Made by a program: the position numbers and the translations under genes. Of a stretch of DNA of 64,000 nucleotides, positions 25,267 through 33,606 are shown one piece after another. The stretch is from Aptenodytes patagonicus (Eukaryota; Chordata; Aves; Sphenisciformes; Spheniscidae), in the NCBI RefSeq assembly GCF_965638725.1, contig NC_134951.1, positions 43,354,746 to 43,418,745 on the forward strand, written 5' to 3'. The stretch's first letter is position 1. Each line of letters begins with the position of its first letter. The notes below the pieces were generated by a model that was not told where the DNA came from, made no database searches, and saw only the letters and a program-made list of their open reading frames with translations.

Positions 25267-28200
25267 CAGTGTTGATCAGGATGAGGTAGTGTGGCATCTG
25301 ACAGCAAGAACCCATCTTATGTTGGATGACACCTATTGCAAGAGGCCTCTATCTTCAAGACTTTTCAGAGTTTGCTACAAGAGCTGATTACTAACTCCTC
25401 TGGAAAGCTGCTGCTAATTTTGAAGCTTTAAAATTCACTTTTTTGTCTTCTGGTAGTACAGCCATGCTATTTGAAACCATTTCAAAATAGTTACATCTTT
25501 AATGCTAAGAGATATGCTCTTGGATTCAACTCACATGCTGTTCCTCATGCCAGTAACTCAGTCAAGACCTTACTCATGGGAGTAAGTACCACCATACCTC
25601 TGGACATTCCAGCCAAAAGACTTACATATTTTACTGTCTGGCTGGCAGCAAGACACACAAAAGGTTGATATATTTACTTATTGAATACCTGATGCAGTTA
25701 AGTAACACTGAAAAAAAGCCTTAAAGGTGAAATGTCAGTGATGTTCATTCCTGCTTTGGGTGACTGGTTGCTTTTTTCAGCTGTAATAAGGTTTTATCCG
25801 GTAAAACTCCTTTAAATAGCATGGATATGGAATCAGTTCAGAGTCAGGGAATATAAAACCTCATGAAGGAGGGAAGGAAGAATAAGCCCCAAATGAAGCA
25901 GAACTGACCACACCTTCTTCAGAAAAAGGATTTCCATAGTCAGATCTGAAACTTGTCCTGAAGAAAAAAAAAATTATCAAACTAACATAATTCGTAACAG
26001 AGTAACCTAATTCCTAACAGAGTCACTGGCGGTTACCAGAGCAGGGAAGTCATTCCTGGCACACAGCTAATCCTGTATCTGGCTTTGCTTAGTGCTCTGC
26101 ATGTTGTTTTGTTTTGTTAGTTTTCTTCTTTGACCTTGCCCATCTTGTTACAATGAAAGTTCACTTGGCAGCTGATGAGGAAAGGAAAACAAGACCAAGC
26201 GTAAAGCTGAGTGACTAAGCAAGAAAATATATGCAAACCCATTTGAAGGTCTTGGAAAATCCAAACGTGGTTTTACTCTGCTCGCTGACTGGTTAAACAA
26301 AAAAAAGGCTAGAAGAACCTGAAAGCTTTCACGCTCAACATCCAAAAGTTGGAAAGTGCCAGAATTAACACAGGATATGCACAAGAAAGCCTGGACTGGG
26401 ATCAAAAAGGCAGCACAAAAGTCTCTGGCTGCAGAAGGACCACGTTCACCAGTGGCTACTGAGCTACACGTAGCTCACAAGCGGTTCACGCGGGTCTTCA
26501 AGGGCAGGGCTGGCACCAGAGCTGCACTGGCACAGGTGCTGGCAAGCGTCACCATTCCTGCAGCAATGGAGGCCGGTATGGACGGAAGGGGGACTGTAAA
26601 CCATAGCAGCTATGCGATAACATATCGATATCAACTGTGGTGGCACAGAACAGGCTCGCATCGTTTTGGCCATGCCTGCCCCAGGGACGGCAAATGGACA
26701 AGGCAGACACCTGGGAACGGGAGCCACTTCACCTAGCTCGGCTAAGTCTGCCCTTCAAACAAGCTGAAGCTTTCAGACAGACATTAAAAAACAAACCCAA
26801 ACAGTGTAATTACCACTTTCTTCATGCTTGTAATTCACTACTCATCCCTTTTTCATCACATGAATGACATCACTGTCAGAAATTACTGCCTGGGGAGCTA
26901 GACTGCAATCATATTAATGGGCGTCTGTGAAGATGCAGGAGCAGAGTTTAAATTAGCTTTCAAATTATTTTACCAAATAAGAAAAGCAATAATTAAGAAG
27001 TGAAACACTTCGACAACAACTAATCACTAACAATTAAAAACATAAAAATAATTATTTTATTCTACAGACTTGACAACTTTAGCAGGGAATTAGCATTGAA
27101 TGTAGGTGACTGCAACTGAAATGCGATCAAAAACCAGTAGCGTACTGAAACGTATATGCTTTAAAGACTTCACCTTAGCCTGTATGAATAAAGCATAGCT
27201 ATACATATGTGGCTATACAAATAAGCTTGCAGGTCTTTCCTGTAGATTGCAACAATACTCACAAGTTAAGCAAGATCAAACTTTGGTTTTAACTCTTGAT
27301 ATATACAAAACATACTTAGCAAAACTACTGCATCTCCATGATAGACAAGTTCAAACTTTCCCAAGAATAACACCCCAAAACTGTTAAGAGTACAGCTGTT
27401 GCTGTGGTGTTATGAAATCTTTAGTGTCTTCTAGGCCCATGGGCAGGGGCAGTTAAGTTCTCCTTTTTCTCTCCGCCAACCCCTGTTAGAGTTCTGGTCC
27501 CTTTCTGGAGCCACAGCTATTCCCCAGAAGACAGTACCACGAGAGCTGTGACCGCAAAGAGCGCGACCTTGGCACAGCCCGTTTCCAGCCTTCTCCCATT
27601 GCTAGGGCTGGAAGGCCACACGTGAAATACATCCCTGTGCTGAGGGAAAGACGTGGCCACGTTGAGAAGCCCAAAACAGGCCAGAGACTGGTATTATGCA
27701 AACCAGGGTGGCATAAAAACGTATTATTTTGTTACAATTCAGTATTGTGTACATGTAGAAGCACAGTATATCACAGCGGCCGCCCCCCACTCAGTGTTTT
27801 TAATGAGATTGTGGTGGGGTAGCAGCTGCACCCATCATGAACCTATTTGCTCTTCAACCGAAAGTTACAGGACTTGCGTAGTATTTCTGGCTACCTTTGC
27901 TCCAAGGTTTTTAGGAGCCGCTAGTCACCGAAAGCACCATTACACATACGTAAGATCACAGTGGTCATTTCTCTGCTGAAATCTTGTTACAAGGACATTT
28001 GTGACCTAAATGGATTGCCAAGAGCATCATCTAAGAGGCTAGTTGCATAGGAACCACAGCGAGCAGAGAATTCGGCTACTCTCAGGCCTCAGAGGAAATA
28101 CTTACTGATACAGCAAAATCACTTCTGCATACAGAGATGCATATACAAAAGCTTCAACTTACACAAATAAATTCTCCCAAAGCACCCATTTTATGTCAGC

Positions 28201-28382
28201 CATACACCCATGTAATGTCATCACATATTCATGTTCCTCATCTAATTAAATAGATATTTTCCAAATCGGAAAAAAAGACCAAACCAAAATCACAGGATCC
28301 TTTCACAGTGATGCCATTTAAACTTCCACACTGTGAAAACTGTAGAGACTAATAGAGGCAAAGCATATTTTATCTGAAGGCT

Positions 28383-29236
28383 TTTATTTAGAACTTTGCA
28401 TATAGATTTGTTCTTATCTGAATCTCAATTATATCCCATGGATTTTATATTCTTCTCAGAAAGCAAGTGTCTTTGCTATACATATTAAATTTCCCCTCTT
28501 CTCTTACAACTGCGCCCTGTAAGAGACAGCAGTGTTCTGCGTGTTTGTTTGCTGTAACGGCAGAAGTGAGAATTACTCGTCAGGCACTAAGTCAACTACA
28601 AATAAGCATGTATGCCTGTAAGCATCAAGCAAGTATTCACAACAATTTCAAATTTGGTTAAAAAAAATATTAACGGCTGCTTTCAATTAAGATTGGTTAG
28701 TTTTTCCTAGCCCTCAATAAATAGAAAGCGTAAGGCATGTGGAATCCAAATTCTTTAATGGAGCTGAAGCTAAAACGCACCGTCTGCCATTTACCCCGCG
28801 ATTTCAACTGGGACCTTTTCCTTCATCGGTTGCAAAAATTTCACTTCCTCCAGATTAATACCAGCGAACTGGCCACAGATGTCGGCTGGTCACGTAGAGG
28901 GGCACGGGGACAGAGGAAGGATGGACAGGCGGAGAGCTGAAGACGCCCTGGGCGGGCCCGGTAGTGGGGCTACCGGAGAGGGAGAGCAGCAGCCTGAGAG
29001 CCGCCGGAGGCAGCGGCGGCCCCGGCGGGAAGCCTGGCAGGGCGGGCAGCCGCCGGGCCGGGGCACGTCGGAGCGGCCAAGCCCCGCTCCAGCGCCCGGA
29101 GTAGGCCCAGCGGGCGCGCTGCTGGCACAGCGAGGGCGGCGGCGGGGCCCCGGTTTTCCAGCCTGGGCGGCTCCTCGCTCGGTATCCCGGTGGCAGCGGG
29201 AACAGCGGCGGGGCGGCGACCCCCGCCGGGGCGGCG
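28383..29236 (-). other. BORCS6: Probable BORCS6 3' UTR
   Basis: Sequence following the BORCS6 stop codon on the minus strand. Two possible poly(A) signals occur: ATTAAA at 28754-28759 and AATAAA at 28383-28388. The first part (28,880-29,236) is still GC-rich and belongs to the BORCS6/PNRC1 CpG island. The end point is uncertain. Confidence 0.4.
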
Positions 29237-29881
29237 CTACTTGCAGAGCCCCTCCAGCCGCTCCAGGGTGCCCTTCATGTCGCGGATGCGCTTGGCCAGG
29301 GCGGGCACGGGCTGCATGGCGCGGTCCAGCTCCTCGCAGCGCGCCACCAGCGCGTACATGGCGCGGATGCTGAGGTCGGCCGCCTCGCCCAGGCTCTCCA
29401 CCCCGTCGCGGTAGGTCTGGATGCAGCCGACGCTGAGGGCCGTCAGGGCCTGCAGGCCGCAGTGCACGTTGCGCAGCAGCTCGTCCACCTGCGCCGCCAC
29501 CTGCCCGGCCAGGGCCACCACGTCCTGCAGCGCCCCGGGATCGATGGCGGGGATAGAGCCGCCGCCCCCCGTCGCCGCCGCCGGCGGCTCGCCCCGCGGG
29601 GCGCCGCTCAGCCGGATCCGCCGCTCCAGGTTGTTGGCCACGAACTGGGTGAGGCGCCCCTCGCGCAGCACCGTCCCCTCCAGCTCCAGGGCGCTCGCCA
29701 GCGTCGCCCGCCGCCCCTCCGGCAGCTGCCGCCCCGCCGCCGCCCCGCCGCCAGCGGCCAGGCTCAGCGCCTCCAGGCTCCGCTCGTCCCGCCTCCGCCC
29801 CGCCGCCTCACGGCCGGGTCCCTCCTCCGCCGCGGCCGGGAGCCCGGCGGCCGCCGCGGGCCGCAGCGCCGGCACCTCCAT
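29237..29881 (-). CDS. BORCS6: BLOC-1-related complex subunit 6 (lyspersin), single exon
   Basis: Intact 214-residue single-exon gene. BORC recruits ARL8 to lysosomes and couples them to kinesin for movement to the cell periphery. The N-terminal third is Ala/Gly/Arg-rich and low in complexity. Residues 58-95 (RRATLASALELEGTV, then LTQFVANNLERRIRLSGAP) and 112-214 (IDPGALQDV, TALSVGCIQTYRDGVESLGE, RCEELDRAMQPV, ending LEGLCK) follow human BORCS6 closely, including the helical, probably coiled-coil C-terminus. Human BORCS6 is about 357 residues, so the bird protein has a much shorter variable N-terminus. The start at 29881 has an excellent Kozak context (CGCCCGCCATGG). The frame stays open upstream to 30214, but that stretch has promoter-like composition. 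The gene is head-to-head with PNRC1. In human it lies on 17p13.1, not in this block. Confidence 0.93.
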   Translation of the reverse strand: MEVPALRPAAAAGLPAAAEEGPGREAAGRRRDERSLEALSLAAGGGAAAGRQLPEGRRATLASALELEGTVLREGRLTQFVANNLERRIRLSGAPRGEPPAAATGGGGSIPAIDPGALQDVVALAGQVAAQVDELLRNVHCGLQALTALSVGCIQTYRDGVESLGEAADLSIRAMYALVARCEELDRAMQPVPALAKRIRDMKGTLERLEGLCK

Positions 29882-30490
29882 GGCGGGCGACGCGCGCCTG
29901 CCCGCCGGCGCGCCACCGCCCACCAGGGGGCGCGCCGCCGCCTGTTTACGTCCCTCTCGATTGGCTGCCGGGCGCGCGGGGGCGTGGCGGCGGCTGTTTG
30001 TGCGCCGCCCGATTGGCCGGCGGCTCTCACAAGGAGAACCGCCCGTCCCATCCGTTCGCTTCGCACTGCGGGCCCGTGACTCGGAGGCTGGGGCGTGCCC
30101 GCTGTTTGTGTCTGCCCGGATTGGGCGGCCTGCGGAAGCGGGCGCGGCCCCAAGTGTTTGTGTCGCTTCTGATTGGGCGAGGCGGGGCCAGAGAGGCCGC
30201 CGTTTCGCCGACATTGGCGGCGCCCGGTGGAGAGGCGTGCCGCTCGCGCCATCCTCGCACGGCGATTGGCGCTGGAGCGGAAGGGGGTGTGCCCCGCTCG
30301 GGCAACAACACCGGGGCGCTGGTGGCTGCTCCTTTCACTCCCCCGCCATGTTCTCCTAGCAGCGGATCCGATCGCGCCACCATCTCAGCCCACAAAGCCC
30401 GGGCAGACGCTTCCCAGCGACCCGACCCGCTCATCCCCGCCCGGGCTCGACCCCTCTTCCCGGTACAGCTCTGGGTATCCACGTCCCACC
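29882..30490. promoter_or_regulatory. Bidirectional CpG-island promoter of BORCS6 and PNRC1 with phased CCAAT boxes
   Basis: The 609 bp between the two divergent start codons must hold both promoters. ATTGG (CCAAT on the minus strand) occurs at 29960, 30012, 30120, 30172, 30213 and 30265, always in the same orientation. Spacings are 52, 108, 52, 41 and 52 bp. Four of the sites are preceded by a related TGTTT(G/A) element 17 bp upstream (29943, 29995, 30103, 30155), so the array looks like a degenerate tandem repeat of about 52 bp. CCAAT boxes are bound by NF-Y, which is typical of TATA-less divergent promoters. No TATA box was seen. A minimal upstream ORF (30348-30359) precedes PNRC1. Confidence 0.8.
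30348..30359 (+). promoter_or_regulatory. Three-codon upstream ORF before PNRC1
   Basis: ATG TTC TCC TAG with G at -3 (CCGCCATG), 132 bases before the main PNRC1 start. If transcription begins upstream of it, ribosomes would start and stop here before reinitiating, which would dampen PNRC1 translation. The transcription start is not known. Confidence 0.35.
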
Positions 30491-30919
30491 ATGGTCACCA
30501 CCACGGCGCCGCCGCCCTTCCTGGCTCGGATCTCGGCAGGCACCGAAGACCCCAGGCGGCTGCCCTCCACTCTCCTCCAGCGCCTCAGGCGAGGGGACAG
30601 CAACTGTGAGAACCAGCCCAGCTGCTGCCTGGCGGGCCCGGGGGGCACCGCGCGGCCCGCGCTGAAGAGAGTCCGGCGGAGGAAGGGAAAGATCCGGCCA
30701 AGCCCCGCGGGGCTCCTGCCCAGCCGCTACCAACAGTACCAACAGCATCGCGCCGGCCTGGGGAGAAGGACCCCGCTGGGAACGCACGGTCCGGGCGAAC
30801 TTCGCGCTCACCCTGCGCCAACCGTCTCGGCCGCCCCTGGCATGGTAACGGTCCCCCCGGAGGAGCCCCCCGCGCCCGCCCCCTCGAGACCCGCGCCCAG
30901 CAAACCCCTCAGGAAGGAG
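30491..30919 (+). CDS. PNRC1: Proline-rich nuclear receptor coactivator 1, exon 1
   Basis: Residues 1-143 of a 289-residue protein that binds nuclear receptors and, with its paralogue PNRC2, is linked to mRNA decapping and turnover. It starts MVTTTAPPPFLARI, which aligns with human PNRC1 from its internal Met (MVTTAPPPLPRI). A basic nuclear/nucleolar-type segment lies at residues 58-70 (LKRVRRRKGKIRP), followed by SPAGLLPSRYQQYQQHR, strongly conserved. The exon ends LRKE followed by a gtaaag donor in phase 0. The chosen ATG has a good context (CCCACCATGG). However, the frame is open well upstream, and the residues just before it (SSRYSSGYPRPT) resemble the human sequence preceding the same Met (SSRGYFGALP). 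The true protein could therefore start earlier, perhaps at a non-ATG codon. Shares its promoter with BORCS6. Confidence 0.93.
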
Positions 30920-30957
30920 GTAAAGACGGGGCTCCGCTACTTCTGCTCACTTCTCCT

Positions 30958-30972
30958 CCCCCCCCCCCCCCC
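30958..30972 (+). repeat. C15 homopolymer run
   Basis: Fifteen consecutive C bases just inside PNRC1 intron 1, about 100 bp upstream of the G22 run. The two could pair in RNA or single-stranded DNA. Confidence 0.85.
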
Positions 30973-31071
30973 GCGCTCCGGGAGCCGGAAGGCCGCTTGC
31001 CTCTCCGCCGGAGGGGGGCAGCGAGCGGCTCGCCCCCTCCCCTCGCCCCCTGTGTGCGTGGGGACGGGGGC

Positions 31072-31146
31072 GGGGGGGGGGGGGGGGGGGGGGAGAGTTT
31101 CCGTTACGCCCGCTCGGACGGGGCGGGGGGGGGGAGGGGGGGGGAG
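31072..31146 (+). repeat. G22 run and adjoining G tracts, quadruplex-forming
   Basis: Twenty-two consecutive G, then within 60 bp G10 and G9-type runs. Four or more G tracts with short loops fit the standard G-quadruplex pattern on the transcribed RNA and the non-template strand. The length is probably polymorphic or uncertain in assembly. Confidence 0.85.
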
Positions 31147-31159
31147 AAGAGAAATCGCG

Positions 31160-31392
31160 GGCGGCGATTGGCTGCTCGGCGCCACCAATCGGCGCCCGCC
31201 GCTGCGCCCAGCAACAGCCGGATTTAGCCTGCTGGCCGCGCGCCAGCTCCCCCCTCGCGGGCGGGCGGGACGTGCGCGGGGCGCAGCGCCCCATGGCGGC
31301 CGCGGGAGGGTGGCTGGGGAGGCGGTGAGCCCCCGCCGGCGGAGAGGGGTCTGCTGCCCTCCCTGCGGCTGGTGGTCGCTGCCAGCAAGCAC
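31160..31392 (+). promoter_or_regulatory. PNRC1: Possible internal PNRC1 promoter and alternative first exon
   Basis: CGATTGG (31165) and CCAATCG (31185) form an inverted CCAAT pair in a CpG-rich stretch. They are followed by an ATG in strong context (31293, CCCCATGGCGG) and consensus donors at 31325 and 31393. Splicing from the first donor to exon 2 would put this ATG out of frame (it stops just inside exon 2). Such a transcript would therefore more likely translate from the internal Met of exon 2 (MGKTEK). Inferred from sequence only. Confidence 0.3.
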
Positions 31393-31672
31393 GTAAGTGC
31401 TAACGGAGGAGTTATAGAAGACGTGGGATAGTTAGGAGGGGGGCGTCGGGCGGCTCGTTACCCGCCCGGTCGTTATACCCCCCCCGGGCGAGGCGGCCCC
31501 TCGTCCCGCGTCTCCGGTGCTGTGCTCCGGGAGCCCGGCGCAAGGGCGGTGCGGGAACACGTCCGAGTCCGGCTGGCAGATGCCCCGGTGGCGGCAACTG
31601 TGCCTGTGCGCTGCCAGAGGCACCTCTTGAGGAGAGGGGTCGTGTGTTGACGTGAATTCTTTGTCTCTGCAG

Positions 31673-32113
31673 TTCTTAAAGAACAAGATGGGAAAGACTG
31701 AGAAGGCTGCCAACCCCTACAGCCAGCCTGTTCACAGTTTACATCTGTGTGAACAACCAAAGATTAACAGACAGAAGAGTAAATGTAACGTGCCACTGAC
31801 AAAGATGTCCTCGGCAAAAAAGATAGAGAACTTTTGGCAAGATTCTATATCACCAGAAATAATTCAGAAGCAGGAGAAAAAGCCACTTAAAAACACAGAG
31901 AACTTCAGAAATGCCAAGTCCAAGAAACCTATCACCCTAACTGAAGCGAGCCAAAAAGAAAGTTACGCTGGGGCAAAATTTAGTGACCCACCATCTCCTA
32001 GTGTCCTTCCAAAGCCTCCCAGCCACTGGGTGGGTGGCACAGCTGAACCGTCTGACCAAAACAGGGAGTTGATGGCAGTCCATTTGAAAACTCTCCTAAA
32101 AGTTCAAGCGTAG
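31673..32113 (+). CDS. PNRC1: Proline-rich nuclear receptor coactivator 1, exon 2
   Basis: Residues 144-289, starting after a ttgtctctgcag acceptor and reading [11 protein letters not shown]. It contains the conserved [11 protein letters not shown] block (about 170-180) and KIENFWQDS (193-201). The proline-rich SH3-binding motif [15 protein letters not shown] is at 248-262. At the C-terminus is the LKTLL nuclear-receptor box (residues 281-285), within [16 protein letters not shown]. These motifs sit in the same order as in human PNRC1, and the stop codon is at the same place. No break was seen. The gene has just two coding exons, as in mammals. Confidence 0.96.
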   Translation, partial: FLKNKMGKTEKAANPYSQPVHSLHLCEQPKINRQKSKCNVPLTKMSSAKKIENFWQDSISPEIIQKQEKKPLKNTENFRNAKSKKPITLTEASQKESYAGAKFSDPPSPSVLPKPPSHWVGGTAEPSDQNRELMAVHLKTLLKVQA

Positions 32114-32795
32114 TTTCCAAGACCTCTTGAGTAATTGGCAAAGAAAACTCCATCCAGGAAACTTAAACATGCCTTGTTGCAACAAATTGCAAAAGACTGT
32201 CAAGTCTTATAATCACATTAAAAAAATCCTTGTATTATATTTTTTATGGTTGTGTAAATAGTGTACATCATGTATTATGTGTATATTCTTGTTCATACTT
32301 TGAGAGGTACATTTTAGTTTTGTTATGAAAGGATGTATTTTGCACTGCCTGAATGGTAGATGTCTTGTATATAAAATATGGACAATTTTAAGTGTGTGCT
32401 TGACACATGAAGACTTGACTTGATTTGCACAAGGTAATGAAAATTTTGGAAGGAGAGTACAGCTTTCTGATTTTAAGGTTCCAGATCAAATGTGAATGTT
32501 TTACTCATGCACTACTGACAATAGTTTTACATTCAATGACCCAAACGAGTATAAACATGGAATTTTCATACAAATGTGAAGTTTTGCTCTCTGCTCTGGA
32601 AACAGCATCTGGAATTCCTGTTCATCTGTTTGTTTTTAAAATTAACTGGAATTTGAGTAAAATTCCAACCCATCAATTTAAGCACTGCTGATTTCTTTAA
32701 AGAAAGGAGAAAAAAAAAAAAAAAAAGAGCAGAGCTTTCTGCCAAAAATCCAATTGGTCACTAAAAAATTAAATAAAACAATTTGGCCTCCCCTT
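32114..32795 (+). other. PNRC1: PNRC1 3' UTR
   Basis: AT-rich sequence after the PNRC1 stop codon, with several ATTTA-like and TGTA-rich stretches. It ends near the AATAAA signal at 32772-32777. A poly-A run lies at about 32711-32727. The UTR length is inferred. Confidence 0.6.
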
Positions 32796-32813
32796 TAGCA
32801 TGTCTCTGCTTTT

Positions 32814-32818
<5 letters not shown>

Positions 32819-32846
<28 letters not shown>
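32819..32846 (+). repeat. (GT)n microsatellite
   Basis: About 14 uninterrupted GT units just after the predicted PNRC1 poly(A) site. Confidence 0.9.
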
Positions 32847-33546
32847 CTCAATTCAAGTATGTGAACTTAAATTACTTGATTGCCTTCTAGTGCATCAGTA
32901 GGAATATTTTGTTCTTCTCAGCTTGAAGAGAACTACATTTACCTACATGCTTGAGGTAAATGTATGGCTTCAACAGCCCAGTTTGCTGCCTAATCTAAAT
33001 GCTCCGTAATTCAGCGTGTCCTAGCTTGTCTTCTAAAGATGAACAAAAATCCTCCTTTTTTAATTTTTTAATCAATAGTATTAGGGCAAAGAAAAATTTA
33101 GTAGGATCACACTAAGGATGACTAATAGACCGTAAGTCCCACTTTACTGTATTTGGTATATGCTGTATTGATCTGCTGTTGTGCTTTTTTTTTTTCTTTT
33201 TCCTTTTTTCTTTTCCCTGAATGTCACCAAGCGCAAAGGAAAATGCCTTTAGCAATTCCCTGTAGCTTTAGGCAGGGGTTAACTTCGTCAGCTGAACTTG
33301 TGATCGTCTTGAATCTTGATAACTAGCTTGACAAGAGCTAGTTTCCATCAGCCGTGTAGGTTGGCATTTGAAAGGGGGTAGCCTTTTTTCCCCTGATTAT
33401 AATCTGTTACCATCAGCCTCTTTTCTTCCCTGCCCCGTGGTGCTAACACCAAATTACGTAGTTTGAATGCTAACTCTGATCCTACGTAAAATTTACCAAT
33501 GTAACATACCTCTTTGTTTCTACCCTGATGTGCCGACACATCCCTG

Positions 33547-33606
33547 GGGATTACAAAATTCATTAAATGTAAGTAAGGGATTACGGAATTCATTAAATGT
33601 AAAAGT
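33547..33606 (+). repeat. Tandem duplication, two copies of a 30-bp unit
   Basis: GGGATTAC(A/G)(A/G)AATTCATTAAATGTA occurs twice in direct succession (from 33547 and 33577), with a few differences at the ends. Confidence 0.85.

Larger units (their letters stand above)
12737..28382. other. Gene-poor intergenic region
   Basis: About 15.6 kb between the solo LTR and the BORCS6 3' end. AT-rich, with simple repeats and scattered short open frames. The longest is a 200-residue minus-strand frame at 24664-25266, listed separately. I recognise no exon, RNA gene or transposon with confidence. Confidence 0.6.
30920..31672 (+). other. PNRC1: PNRC1 intron 1 with G/C homopolymers and possible second promoter
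   Basis: A 753-bp, very GC-rich intron. It contains C15 (30958-30972), G22 (31072-31093) and further G tracts to about 31146. Downstream of these are an inverted CCAAT pair (31165-31191) and two good donor sites at 31325 (gtgagc) and 31393 (gtaagt). The exon 1 frame stays open through the intron to 31396, so an intron-retained transcript would encode a long extension. Confidence 0.75.

Noticed and set aside
26356-26736. 126-codon plus-strand frame
   Set aside because: No recognisable family or domain, no promoter or splice context, and overlapped by an equally long antisense frame.
29882-30214. N-terminal extension of the BORCS6 frame upstream of 29881
   Set aside because: The frame is open, but the bases are the CCAAT-box promoter, and the ATG at 29881 has a near-ideal Kozak context.
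29421-30359. Plus-strand 312- and 205-codon frames over BORCS6
   Set aside because: Antisense shadows of the BORCS6 coding sequence and its GC-rich promoter; low-complexity translation.
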